Below, in pieces: positions 1 to 10,187 of a stretch of DNA of 64,000 nucleotides (positions are counted from its first letter, which is position 1; every line of letters begins with the position of its first letter). Source of the stretch: Coix lacryma-jobi var. lacryma-jobi (lineage: Eukaryota; Streptophyta; Magnoliopsida; Poales; Poaceae). The DNA lies in NCBI GenBank assembly GCA_009763385.1, contig CM019824.1, positions 157,164,357 through 157,228,356 of the forward strand, given 5' to 3'. The translations under genes were made by a program, and so were the position numbers. The notes under the pieces were generated by a model. It made no database searches. It was not told where the DNA came from and worked only from the letters and a program-made list of their open reading frames with translations.

Positions 1-300
1 CGTTGGTGCCGCCGTGCACGGGATTGTGACCTGGTGACTTTGGTGGATTAGGTAACACTGTTCCCTGTCCTCCCAAAGTCCTGTTTGTCGAGGTACCCTG
101 GTCGGTCTGCATAGTCCGACCAGTGCCATGATGAACATGGTTGGTGGTTGTCGAGGTACCGGCTTCACCACCCCTGGTCTCAGTAAACCCTAATTGTCCG
201 AAATTAACTGTGTGTGAAGTCTATCCTCTAAAAAATTAAAAGGCATGCCGAACTAGGGTTGTCCAGTTGGGACTTCGGGTTCGATAGTTTTGCCTTCTAT

Positions 301-672
301 CTATCTATCCATGCGGTCGCTAAGCAATTTAAATGAATGCTGGACAGTATTGGTAAGAGTTTTTGAAGAATCAACTAGCATTGCGGAATAATCAGCATGG
401 GTAGGGTAAGGATCTTCAGGTACCTTATCCTTTACCTTGTCAGAAGCGTCTTCAGCGTTTGTATTTGTCGTGGTAGGGACGATCTCGCTGAAATCCGGCT
501 CCTTGTCCTGAGTGATCTTGCCGCGCCGATCCTTCGAGCAGCTTTCTAGGAAAGCCTTCAATACGGCGTCGAGCTTGGCCTGCCCCTGTTGCTTCAACTC
601 GTCTGGGAGCTCGTCAATGCCCGTGGGACGGATGATGTTGTCCTTATCGGTAGCACCGTCTTTGCCGCCCAT
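301..672 (-). CDS. Gag N-terminal part of LTR retrotransposon A
   Basis: This is the start of a gag polyprotein, the structural protein of the retrotransposon particle. The likely start is the MGGKDG methionine at 672, about 50 bases downstream of the LTR; the open frame continues upstream into the LTR but that part would be leader. The frame gives about 123 hydrophilic, Lys/Asp-rich residues and stops at 301. Below 301 another minus-strand frame keeps a Pro/Thr/Gly-rich, gag-like composition down to base 1, which suggests a frameshift near 301. No zinc knuckle or capsid core lies within the window. Family assignment rests on position next to the LTR and composition. Confidence 0.55.
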   Translation of the reverse strand: MGGKDGATDKDNIIRPTGIDELPDELKQQGQAKLDAVLKAFLESCSKDRRGKITQDKEPDFSEIVPTTTNTNAEDASDKVKDKVPEDPYPTHADYSAMLVDSSKTLTNTVQHSFKLLSDRMDR

Positions 673-697
673 GTTGGTAGTAGATGAGATTTTAATC

Positions 698-715
698 CCC
701 CAACGGAGTCGCCAA
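698..715 (-). other. Primer-binding site of element A
   Basis: Reading on the minus strand just inside the LTR end, the sequence TTGGCGACTCCGTTGGGG occurs a few bases after the terminal CAACA. This is the usual place and style of a plant LTR-retrotransposon tRNA primer site. The tRNA was not matched. Confidence 0.5.
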
Positions 716-721
716 AAAGTG

Positions 722-1491
722 TGTTGACGTCGGAAGTGGTCCGAATCACACACCAGCAGGGCTAGAACGCCCGAAGAGGTTGCAGTTCAACCTGAGACAA
801 CAGAGACCCTAACTAAACCGATGAAAACCGATCTAAAGACCGGTTTTGATCAATCCTAGGGTTTTGGGTTCCGTGTTGATAACTCTAGAAACTCCTCCCG
901 GGGAAGACCCGTCAGAGAAGAAGCACGTAGAGGTTGTTCTAGGACCAGCAAGGCCGCTAGAACGCCGAGTCGAATCTCGCCGGGAGATGCGCCGAACAGC
1001 AAGGTAGAGGGGAAAAAGGTAGTAAAGGGATAGTAGATTGGTTTTGATCGATTGGTGTTGGATTCCTCAATCGGCAATGATCCTCTCATATATATAGAGG
1101 GGGGTAGTCTTATCCCAATAGGAAACATCTCTAGATTCAATCTCCAAGTTTCCTATCTGGACTCTATCAAAATATAGAATCTGATCTGGTCACAACAAAG
1201 TAACCCTGATCTTGTCAATCTTCAGATCGAACAGATCGGCTTAATGGCTTTATCAGCCCCAAATCATCCTTACAAGGGAAGGATTCGCATATTAGCACCG
1301 GACCCAATTTTCATAAGGCTTCCGACCAGGACCATCTGGTCGGACATATCATAAGTGATCGGAAACCCAAAACGACTAGGCCCATCCGATCTGTTACACA
1401 TTAAGTAAAAGAAGACAAATTCAATTCTAATATTTAGGTCGAATGTCTCTCCTAAATTCATCTTTACCTATGACACTTTTGAGTGTCAACA
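722..1491 (-). repeat. 5' LTR of element A (770 bp)
   Basis: The repeat is bounded by TG...CA in a TGTTGAC/GTCAACA inverted pair. A minus-strand TATATATA box lies at 1088-1096, about 365 bases before the internal end, a reasonable core promoter position for the retrotransposon transcript. The partner LTR is outside the window. Confidence 0.75.
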
Positions 1492-1496
1492 CAATC

Positions 1497-3925
1497 TTTT
1501 CGCAACCAACTGCTAAAAGTTTTCATGTGCTCACGTGTAATCCAAACTTCATTCTTCCCTGGAAACTGGGATCGTAGGAACTCCTTGTGTACCTCGACAT
1601 ATGGCTCCACCAAGGATGAGTTTTGAAGAACTGTGTAGTATGCTTTGTTGAAATAATCGTCTCCCGTACCGATATATGTTTTCTTCCCTAATTCCCCTTT
1701 CCACTCAGCCTTCTCTCGTGTCGTGATTCAGGAACACCAATCGGGTCAAGGTCAGGAATAAAGTCAACACAAAACTCAATGACCTCCTCTGTCCCGTAGC
1801 CCTTGGCGATGCTTCCTTCTAGCCGAGCACGTTGGTGAACATATTTTCCAGTACTCCCATGAACCTCTCAAAGGGGAACATGTTGTGTAGGAACACAGGA
1901 CCGAGAATATGAATCTCCTTGACCTTGTGAACTAGGAGGTGTGTCATGATATTAAAGAAGGATGGAGGGACACCAACTCAAAGCTCACAAGACATTGAAC
2001 CACATCATTATGTAGAGTAGCTAGTTCTAGTGGATTGATCGCCTTGTGAGAAATTGCATTGAGGAATGCACATAGCTTCACAGTGGCCAGACACACATGT
2101 GGAGGTAGAATTCCTCTTAAAGCAACCAGAAGAAATTGTGTCATAAGCATGTGGCAGCCATGCGACTTTAAGTTTAGGAATTTCTTCTCTTGCATATTAA
2201 TTATTCTCTTTATATTGGAGGAGAATCCAGATGAGACCTTGATGTTGTTTAGGTATTCAAACATGATTGCTAAGAGTGTAGCTAGCAGGTCTTAATAATG
2301 ACGTCCATCATTTGTCTTCTCTGGATGTAGGTTGTCTCGTTCTTTCATGCGCTGCAAGTCTTGTCGTGCTTCAAGTGTATCCTTAGGCTTCCCATACACA
2401 CCCATGAATCCTAGAAGGTTGACACAATATCTTTGTCAAGTGCATCATGTCGATCGCGTGGCGGACCTCTAGTACTTGCCAATAGGGTAGCTCCCAAAAA
2501 TATTGACTTCTTCTTCCACATGGGTGTGTGTCCTGTAGCGTCTTTCGGAATAGGTTCACTCCTCGTTCCCTTTCCAAAGACTACTTTCACATCCTTGATC
2601 ATCTCAAGACCATCTTCCTCAATTCTGCTGCGAGGCTTGCTCCGGTGGTCTGTCTCACCTTTAAAATGCTTGTCTTTCTTTCTAACCTGGTGATTCACAG
2701 AAAGAAAACGACGATGCCAAGGTACACTAACTTTCTACATTTTTTCAAAATATATACTATCCATGTCATCAAAACAATATGTGCATGCATTATATCCCTT
2801 GTTTGTCTGTCCTGAAAGATTACTTAGAGCAGGTCAATCATTGATTGTTCCGAACAACAATGCTCGCGGGTCAAAGTGTTCCTATTTGTAATCATCCCAC
2901 ACACGTACACCTGATTTGCTCCATAAAAGTAGGAGTTCCTCAACTAATGGCGTCAGGTAGACATCGATGTTGTTGCCAGGTTGCCTCGGGCCTGGATGAG
3001 CATCGACATCATAATGAACTTCCGCTTCATGCATAACCATGGAGGAAGGTTGTAGATACATAGAGTAACATGCCACGTGCTATGACTACTGCTCTGTTCC
3101 CCAAAAGGATTCATCTCGTCTGTACTTAAAGCAAACCTTAAGTTTCTTGCGTCTTTTGCAAACTCCGGGAATTCTCTATCTATTGCTCTCCACTGGGACA
3201 CATCAACATGGTGTCTCAATATGTTGTCTACCTTACGGTCTTCTTTGTGTCATCGCACCAACTTTGAATGGTCCTTGTTTCTGAATAGACGTTTCGGGCG
3301 TGGTATTATAGGAGTGTACCACATAACCTTGGCAAGGATTTTCTTCCTGGGACGTTCTTTACCCTCAACATCGCTAGGGTCATCTCGCCTGATCTAATAC
3401 CGTGACGCTTTACATACAGGGCATTCATCCAAATTCTCGTAGTCCTTCCCACGGTACAAGATGCAGTCATTAGGACATGTATGTATCTTCTGGATTTCTA
3501 ACCCCAAAGGATAGACGACTTGTTTTACTTCGTATGTAGTGGCAGGCAATTCGTTAGGCTTCGGAAGCATCTTTTGTTTTATAATCTTCAATAATTGTCC
3601 AAATGCCTTGTCGGATACACCATTTTGTGTCTTCCATTGTAGCAACTCCAGTGTTGTACCCAACTTTTTTTGTCCATCTACAGCAGACGGGTATAGTAAT
3701 TTAGTCTGATCCTCTAGCATACAGTCAAACTTAGCCTTCTCCTTTTCACTTTCACAATCTATTTGTGCATCACGAATGACATCACCAAGAGCATCATCTG
3801 CAGTGAGTGTGTCTTCTGCAGCTGTGTCTTCTTCACCTTCCCCATTGCAGTATCACCAAATCACCGTATTGAGCAATAATGTCATCGTCAGGGTCCAATT
3901 GTTCTTCTTCACCTTCTTTCATCAT
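1497..3925 (-). pseudogene. CACTA transposase TNP2 (Transposase_21/DUF4218 type), broken
   Basis: This encodes the transposase that cuts and joins CACTA elements. A probable start lies at 3925 (MMKEGEEE). The best-kept block, 3394-3720, reads like the conserved TNP2 entry: LYPS, KLGTTLELLQWK, NGVSDKAF, LPKPNELPATTYE, HACPNDC-like TCPNDCILYRG, and a C-x-x-C at the end. It is followed lower down by QWRAIDREFPEFA, LRFALSTDEMNPFG, STWHVTLCIYNLPPWLCMKRK and VRVWDDYK. DUF4218-type sequence (NPLELATLHNDVVQCLVSFE) appears near 1950-2050, and a last block near 1560-1680 ends at the retrotransposon insertion. Several stops and frame changes show it is dead. Identification of the family is secure; exon structure was not resolved. 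Confidence 0.85.
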
Positions 3926-4097
3926 AACTTTTATAAACAAAAGATTTAAACGATCTCTATTTCTCTAAAAAAATAAACAAACTAATTAAACTAGTCACAT
4001 TTAGGGTACTTAGGGTACTAATTTTGTTTTTTTCATCAAAATATTTAAACTATCAAGTGAATGAACTCAAAATAGCGTAGAAAGCATAATTCAAAAA

Positions 4098-4099
<2 letters not shown>

Positions 4100-4140
<41 letters not shown>

Positions 4141-4194
4141 GTGTGTGTGTGTTGTGTGTGTGTGTTGTGTGTGTTGCGCGCGCGCGCGCGCGTG
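4100..4194. repeat. Compound microsatellite (TA)n(TG)n(CG)n
   Basis: An uninterrupted TA run of about 38 bases passes into TG repeats broken by single TTs and then into a CG run of about 17 bases. It lies in the untranslated leader region of the TNP2 transposase. Confidence 0.95.
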
Positions 4195-4424
4195 TCAGCT
4201 CAAAATATGAGAAAATGAAGCTAGTAACCTTTGAACGAGTCGATGACGGCGTAGATGTGATGAAATAGATCAATCGCCAGAGATGTGTTATAAAAAAATC
4301 ACCGGAGAAGAGAGCAAACAAGCAAGAAGACCGAATGAAGAAAGTGAAGCCAGTGTGAGAGAGCTCGGGCACAGATGAAGGTGGAAGAACAGTTCAAATA
4401 TAGGGAGAGACATTTAGTCTCAGT

Positions 4425-4620
4425 CCTTGTTTCCAGCTGGGGCTAAATGTCAACATTTAGCCCTAGCCAGAAACAGCGACCGGGGCAAAACCTTTAGTCC
4501 CGGTTAGTGTCACCAACCGGGAACACCAACCGGGACTAAAGGTTCCTCTGACAAATGAGTCGTTGGGCAGGGGACCTACCAACCGAGGCTAAAGACCTTT
4601 CTAGTCCCTGACGCAAATTT
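4425..4620. repeat. CACTA subterminal repeats (ACCGGGACTAAAGG type)
   Basis: Direct and inverted copies of the motif AACCGGGACTAAAGG and its variants (GGCTAAATGT, CCGAGGCTAAAGACC) are clustered here. In CACTA elements such subterminal repeats bind the TNPA-type protein. Here they mark the 5' end of the TNP2 element. Confidence 0.7.
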
Positions 4621-4633
4621 TTCCGTGACTAAT

Positions 4634-5650
4634 CACTACTACAGAAAACTTTTTCAAGGTGGGCATTTTTTATTAACCAAAGCGAACATTTCAACCGTCT
4701 CGATGATAAGGCCTCGGTTAATCGGGAATAACTGAGGCAGTCACTTTGCCCGTCTCGGTTAATCGATTAACTGAGGCGGACGTTTATAAGGTGCCCACCT
4801 CGGTTAATGATTAATAGAGGCGGGCATTTCTAAGATGCTCGTCTCGATTAATGGTCTTCAGAAAATAAAAAAAAAACAAAAAATCTACAACTTCTAGGAA
4901 TCAAACCAAGAACCTCACGCTTTCACACTACTATGCCTACCTCACACTTCTTCATGTCTATATATAAATATGTTATTGTTTTATACCAATATTTTGTAAT
5001 CTTATATTAAATATTTGGGCTACTAAATGAACTCAAATGAAAAAAACCTATAACTACAAAGTTTTAGATCTTATTAAGTACTACAACTTTGATATAAGAT
5101 GTATCTCCATCAGAGAAAGTTTGAAAAATTCTAAAAAATGAGTCTCAAAACATGTGAATTTTAAACACATATTTGAGACTCTAGATGATTTTAAAATAAA
5201 ACTTCTCAATATCAAAGATGTAGCTTAGGTTGGTCACTACAACTTTGGTATTAGTAATGTGAATATTTGAGATCGTTTAGGAATTTTAAATTTTAAATTT
5301 CAAAATCTATAACTTTCGATCACATTTTTGGGACCATAAATAACTTTTATTAAAAAAATTTCAACTGCAAAATTGTAGAATCTATTGAGAACTATAACTT
5401 TTGTGTAGACCATGTCAACATATGAGATCGTTTGATAAGTTTAAATTTCAAAATTTGTACACTTATAACCATATTTTGGGACCCTAAACAGTTTCAACTC
5501 AAAAACTTTTAACTACAAAGTTGTAGATCTCGTCGAGGGCTACAATTTTGATATAAAGTTTGTCTTCATCCAAGTTCATATGAAAAAATAAACTATTAAA
5601 TGTCTAAAGTATTTTCTAAAATAATATTTTTCAGCAGTATAAACTATTAA
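4634..5650 (+). mobile_element. One-ended CACTA element
   Basis: It starts with CACTACTACAGAAAAC at 4634, followed by repeated GCCTCGGTTAATC/GATTAACTGAGGC motifs (4675-4860) as subterminal repeats. The next 800 bases are AT-rich filler with repeated phrases about 'tacaaagttgtagatct' and 'actacaactttg', a texture common in non-coding parts of grass CACTA elements. No matching right terminus was found, so the right edge is approximate. There is no transposase. Confidence 0.65.
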
Positions 5651-6100
5651 ATGGACCGGTTAGATATTTCTCGGTTCTTTTGTCCTCTATCATGCATGGA
5701 CTCATGGAAGCTAGGCTAAAGCTAGTTCTAGGTCGGCAAACTCATGTTCGAGAGGCTACCGTGCGAGTCCGTGACCTGATGCTATCCTAGTAGCTAGACA
5801 TCGGCAGTTGGGCACTGCTTTGTCCGTGGCTCCCTGCTCAAAACAGGCACGTGGAAACCAAGTCAAACACACTCCTAGTAATGTTTTATGCAACCACTGC
5901 CGGTCTGTCACCAAACTACTACATTTAAATGTTGATTAGCGATGGTGAACAACGTAACGGCCAAACTTTGTAACACGGCAAAGCTCGGCAGGCCTAAGCA
6001 TCCATGCCTGGAACCGATACACAGACTCACAGAGTCACAGCTGCATCAGGACGAGACGCGTGGGAATCGATCTTGGCCGTCACCCATGTGCCTTGGCTTA
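5650..6100. other. Unassigned intergenic sequence
   Basis: No gene, terminal repeat or recognisable element was found. Short open frames here have no recognisable content. Confidence 0.5.
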
Positions 6101-7167
6101 GGCCACGTTCACTTCTCCAAATTTCCCCAAAAATTTTACACAGTATTTATCACATCGAATTTTTAGACATATGCATAAAGCATTAAATATATAAGTAAGG
6201 ATTAAGTCCAGTTTTGGCCCCTCAACTCTTGTGTGTGTCTAATTTTAACCCCCAACTCCAAAACCGTCTAATTTAGTACCCCAACTATTAAAACCATTCA
6301 AGTTTGACCCCTAACACAGTTTTGAGTGGTTTTCATATTGGTTTGGGGGTCAAAATTGAACGATTTTGATAGTTGAGGTGTCAAACTTATATAAAAACAA
6401 GAGTTGTGAGATAAAAATAAACATAATCAAGTATTTAGTTTTTTAGATATTTATGAAAAAAATATATATTTAAATTTACTCATTGATAAATATTTAGATG
6501 ATAGATTTACTTTGATTTGACTAATTTCTCCATCTGAGTTCATTTGAATAAATTGAAAAAAAATACGAGAACTTCAATTTATTCGAATGAACTCAGATTT
6601 TGTTTGAAAAGAAATATGAGAACTTCAAACAGAACTTCAATTTATTCGAATGAACTCAGATTTTGTTTGAAAAAAAAATACGAGAACTTCAAACAAACGA
6701 ATTGTTCAAACGAGTTTGTTTGAAGTTCTCATATTTTTTTCAATTTATTCAAATGAACGCAGATGGAGAAATTAGTCAAATCAAAGTAAATCTATCATCT
6801 AAATATTTATCAATGAGTAAATTTAAATATATATTTATTCATAAATATCTAAAAAAACTAAATTACTTGATTAATTTCATTTTTATCTCACAACTCTTTT
6901 TTGTCTAAGTTTGACACCTCAACTATCAAAACCGTTCATTTTGACCCCCAAAGCAATCTGAAAACCACTCAAAACTGTGTTAGGTGTCAAACTTGAATGG
7001 TTTTGATAGTTGGGGTACCAAAATTAGACGGTTTTGTAGTTGAGGGTTAAAATTAGACACAGACAAGAGTTGAGGGGCCAAAATTGGACTTAATCCTATA
7101 AGTAATTGTATTTTTAGTATGTACATATCAAGATGAATCTTTTGAGTCTAGTTAGACTATGTTTCCA
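6101..7167 (+). mobile_element. Tourist-like MITE (GGCCTTGTTTAG family), split by a foldback MULE
   Basis: The left part (about 6101-6198: GGCCACGTTCACTTC, CATAAAGCATTAAAT) and the right part (7106-7167: TTGTATTTTTAGTATGTACA, GATGAATCTTTTGAG) match consecutive parts of the MITE copies at 30368, 36288, 44876 and 45088. The two halves are separated by the MULE at 6199-7096 and its target duplication. The right end is missing: the sequence stops matching at the Helitron border at 7168. Confidence 0.75.
6199..7096. mobile_element. Foldback MULE with 9-bp target duplication (898 bp)
   Basis: The ends are GGATTAAGTCCAGTTTTGGC and its inverse. They are flanked by identical 9-bp copies TATAAGTAA (6190-6198 and 7097-7105), the Mutator-type signature. 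Nearly the whole element is an inverted repeat: the left arm 6199-6590 is mirrored in 6710-7096, with a small central zone holding a direct repeat of GAACTTCAATTTATTCG. No coding sequence is present. Confidence 0.9.
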
Positions 7168-7360
7168 CTAGTTTAGTGTCCGTGCTAACGCTACGGTTTC
7201 ACTTCATAATGCATTTGGAAACATAATAACTAAAGTTATTTTTTTATAGCTCAATTTTCATAATTATAATGATTCTGAGTATAATCCAGTAAATATTATC
7301 CATAAATGCCTCCAATTGAATAATAATTATGAACACAGTTTAGTTAGATATTGAATTTAG

Positions 7361-7379
7361 GTCGTGCTAACACTACGGT
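7361..7379 (-). repeat. Second Helitron-type terminal hairpin
   Basis: The hairpin sequence GTCGTGCTAACACTACGG is a close copy of the terminal hairpin at 7180-7196, about 180 bases further inside. It could be an older 3' end left by a tandem or end-bypass insertion. It is not followed by a clean CTAG. Confidence 0.45.
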
Positions 7380-7581
7380 TAAACACAAAACAAAATTCAT
7401 TAAGATTCACATCTTATATATAGTATAACCAACTAATTTTGTCATAGCAAAACATATGCGGGTCTACAATTATATTGTTATAGCAAAATATTGATCGCCT
7501 TCTCCTTGCTCATGTTGATCAATGTCTGTGGGCTGATTTGGATGTCATCCTTCCTTCCCGAAGCAGGGAGTTGGTGATTAC

Positions 7582-7650
7582 CCTGCAGTGGTGGTCAAAT
7601 CCATCAACACAGCGCTCACAGGTCTTGCAGTGCTTATTACGCAGCTTCAC
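7582..7650 (-). pseudogene. Captured exon of a DHHC-type S-acyltransferase
   Basis: The minus strand encodes VKLRNKHCKTCERCVDGFDH followed by HC: the cysteine-rich zinc-binding core and DHHC catalytic motif of protein palmitoyltransferases, membrane enzymes that attach palmitate to cysteines. The exon is bounded by an acceptor (TATAG before GTGAAG) and a donor (GGGTAATC after the DHHC arginine), so it looks like one genuine exon with intron remnants. No transmembrane segments or other exons of the gene were found nearby. It is a fragment without function as an enzyme. Confidence 0.8.
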
Positions 7651-8308
7651 CTATAGAATAATTTTAATCATATTTAGATTGTTGGGTGATTGTTCCAAAT
7701 CTCCACCAAAATACAGAATTTGACAAACATTCCAAGGGTTCAGTTCATTTTGGCATAGTAACAGAAGTATAGGCATTCAAAATTCTCATGCAAATATCAT
7801 CTCAATCATAGTAACCAAATAAAAAAAATGTCAGCATTCAGAAGGACTTAGCTCACCTGCAGTAAACAGGATCGATGTTTCAGCTGAATGGTGATCCTGA
7901 GAGACGATATTGGAGACAATAACATCAGAAAGAGCTCATCAATTGAAGAAGGTGAGGCCTTGTGTAGGCATTGTGCTCTTCTTCCACATATCCCACCACA
8001 CACTGCCTTGATCATCAATAGTTCCATTCTCACCTACACACTGGTTTCAACAGCAAACTATCATCATCATGAATAACATAACTAAAGATTCTACTGTATA
8101 TGGAGGAATGTCATCGTATGAGCATGCAAGGTGTCATTTTTTTTAAAAAATATGCACCATGCTGGAAAATTGAAATTTCAATTTTGGCTGCAAAGGAATT
8201 TACACTACAACAATAACTTCTTCATGGCATTTTTTGGTAGTAGTTTCATGCCACTACAGTAATCATAGCAGTTTAAGATGAGAATTTGAGTAGCCACAAA
8301 GCAAGAAC

Positions 8309-8430
8309 CTGTGATGACAACATATCCTGACGCCCACTGCCATGGATTGAACTTAACATCTTTAGCTGGGCTGCTCTTGTCCTCTCCCGTACGAGGGCAG
8401 CGGTTCGATCAAAGGCCAGTTTGATGTGTC
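8309..8430 (-). pseudogene. Exon-like fragment, unidentified
   Basis: A 122-bp open segment bounded by a good acceptor (TCTGCAG) and donor (CAG before GTTCTTGC) reads in one frame as a charged peptide with FDRTAALVRERTRAAQLKML. Codon use and splice borders suggest a real captured exon, in the same orientation as the DHHC and bHLH fragments. The gene of origin was not recognised. Confidence 0.5.
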
Positions 8431-8850
8431 CTGCAGATCGCAAAGCAAATATTTTAAATAAAGATAAGAAACAGGCAGATTCCGCGAAAAATAATAGATA
8501 ACCCTATATCTGAAAATAAGAAATCACCGAGTATTTATAATTTTAGATTAGAAGAAAATAATATATCAATCTATAGGTAGGCTCTAACTTATATATTTCA
8601 GGAGTTGCCTTCACAATATTTACGATGCACACATCTAAAAAGTTTTAGATGCATTCTGTACTGATATGTATGAAAGTTATTCATCCTCGCAGCAGCAGCT
8701 GCGTCATGCAATGTGATGGTAGCAGGCTCATGCCACGAACCCAAGAGAGTGATCCCTATTCCCTGACTTGTCTACAAAGAGATTGATCAACTCTATACAC
8801 AAGTACCGTCCCCCAACCAACCATTCTTGTTCGCTATATACTGTATTTTT

Positions 8851-8982
8851 CAGATTGAAAGAGTGACCTTGTAGTTTCAGTTCATCTATGATATTGTTGT
8901 AGTATTCAAGTCTTTGTATTTTTAGATTGAAAGAGTGACTTTGTAGTATCCGTTCACCTATAGGTTGTTGTAGCATTCAAGC
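8851..8982. repeat. Two direct copies of a ~70-bp unit
   Basis: AGATTGAAAGAGTGACYTTG begins a unit found at about 8852 and again at 8923, each continuing with similar TTGTTGTAG-ATTCAAG text. It lies inside the Helitron. The rest of 8440-9200 shows nothing recognisable. Confidence 0.75.
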
Positions 8983-9206
8983 CTTCTGAGTTGTTCTTTC
9001 CTCTTCCATCTATACAACGACATCACATTTGTTTTTTTGGTAAAAAAGAAAAAAGTTACTACTATAATTTTACCTACCTGGAATCATCCTTTGTTTGAAA
9101 AATGACCTGCACTGTTCAAACAAAGAATGAGGTGAATTACCTGGAATCGATTTACACAATGAGGTGAATTTTTTGTCTCCAGATTAAACCTAAGAAAAGG
9201 TTATTT

Positions 9207-9440
9207 AAGAACTTGCCTTTACCATTATGTTTATGAGAAGGATGAAAGCCGAAAAGAAGGGCATGACATTGGTGTGATTGATGCTGAGACGGAGTCCCTT
9301 GACCTTGGTCAGTAGCCTGACGAGAACCACCTTGTTGTCCTCACAGTGGATCCTCAGCATCACAAGGTTGTCGTTGAAATCCTCGTCTCGATCTCCAGCA
9401 GCATGTTCCTGGTGGTCACGGCAACCCCAGCTAGTGCGCA
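9207..9440 (-). pseudogene. Captured C-terminal (ACT-like) end of a bHLH transcription factor
   Basis: The minus strand encodes MLRIHCEDNKVVLVRLLTKV, then GLRLSINHTNVMPF, and ends soon after in INIMVKASS and a stop. This matches the C-terminal ACT-like dimerisation region of plant bHLH factors of the NAI1/bHLH18-25 type, where an IHCE-K-GVLV-LL block and an L-ITHTNVMPF-like block are typical. The basic helix-loop-helix itself is absent. Upstream sequence to 9440 is open but not recognisable. It is a fragment, presumably carried by the Helitron. Confidence 0.7.
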
Positions 9441-10187
9441 GGAAGAGGAAGGTGTGTCGTCGTCGCCATCCTCATCATCCACTGACGCTGAGTTTGAAGG
9501 GCCCCGTGAGCCACATCACAGGCTGCTAGGCCTGGCCGCATGGAGTCGTCGTGCCCTCCGCCCAAACCCAGGCACGGGCGCTCCTGCGCGTAGAGCCGCC
9601 GCCTCCCAACCCTAGTACGTGATGGAGCGGAGCATGCGACGAGCGGATCGACGGCAGCGGCGAATTTGCGTCGATGCCTTGTGGATGGAAGCCCACTGAG
9701 ATGACGCACCTCGCGGATGGAGTCGACATCCCCGGCGTGCACCTCGTCGATGGATAGCAGCCTCGTGCACACGCTCGCCTTGTCCACCCCCACGCCACCG
9801 GCAGTCAGATCTGGTGTGGCGGCGGCCGGCTAACCCTAGCCGCATCAGAACGGCCTTCAAGTCTGCGTGCTCCTTATTTCTTTCTTTTTGTCGTCGATCG
9901 TTTTGAGCGAATAATATGTGAAAAAATAAGGCGACATGAGGAATCGAACCCGTGGCTACGGGTGACGGACGTGGAGCCTGGGCGTGGTGCGGGGGATGGG
10001 AGACATATACCTGTACACGTGGGGGGCTTCTGATCGTCAGATTTGAGTGATAGAAGAGAGAAGATTGAGAAGCAATCTGGATGGTTGATTTCTATAGAGT
10101 TAATTTTCTGGGTATATTTTCTTGGGTGTATGAAAGAGGGTCATCTCAGCGGGGGGAAATTTTGAGTTGGTGCTGTAGTAGTGTAGA

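Larger units (their letters stand above)
1..1491 (-). mobile_element. LTR retrotransposon A, promoter end only (runs off window)
   Basis: A minus-strand LTR retrotransposon enters the window with its 5' LTR (722-1491), primer-binding region and the start of gag; the rest lies to the left of base 1. The LTR runs from TGTTGACA to CGTCAACA read on the minus strand. It sits inside the reading frame of a CACTA transposase, whose C-terminal coding resumes at 1492 and above. The 5 bases next to the LTR, CAATC at 1492-1496, should be the target duplication, with the partner copy outside the window. No pol is visible, so the superfamily is not proven; the leader and gag look Ty3/gypsy-like. Confidence 0.8.
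1492..4633 (-). mobile_element. Degenerate CACTA (En/Spm) transposon with TNP2
   Basis: The segment carries a TNP2-type transposase pseudogene read on the minus strand and, upstream of it, a subterminal block (about 4425-4620) with repeats of the ACCGGGACTAAAGG kind in both orientations, typical of grass CACTA ends. A clean CACTA terminus is not visible on its right end; it abuts another CACTA element at 4634 and may have been cut by it. Its other half is interrupted by retrotransposon A at 1491. Confidence 0.8.
7168..10187 (-). mobile_element. Probable non-autonomous Helitron carrying gene fragments
   Basis: On the minus strand the left end reads ...ACACTAAACTAG preceded by a GC-rich hairpin (7180-7196) and followed by T: the Helitron 3' terminus with hairpin about 12 bases before CTAG. 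The proposed 5' end is TCTACACTACTACAGC at 10187, preceded by A, so the insertion splits an A-T pair (A at 7167, T at 10188). Inside are exon-like fragments of at least three host genes on the same strand, the habit of grass Helitrons. The 5' end is less certain because CACTACTACAG also resembles a CACTA terminus. No Rep/helicase is present. Confidence 0.6.

Noticed and set aside
4091..4372. 93-codon minus-strand ORF with a Thr-His-Ile-Tyr repeat tail
   Set aside because: The repeat tail is the translated microsatellite; it is the TNP2 leader, not a gene.
8209..8225. CACTACAACAATAAC as a CACTA end
   Set aside because: No inverse partner and no subterminal repeats nearby.
8728..8976. 82-codon minus-strand ORF
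   Set aside because: It spans the 70-bp direct repeat and has no recognisable content.
10172..10187. CACTA terminus instead of Helitron 5' end
   Set aside because: CACTACTACAG on the minus strand resembles a CACTA end, but no partner terminus or subterminal repeats were found. The left end is Helitron-like. Kept as an alternative, not a call.
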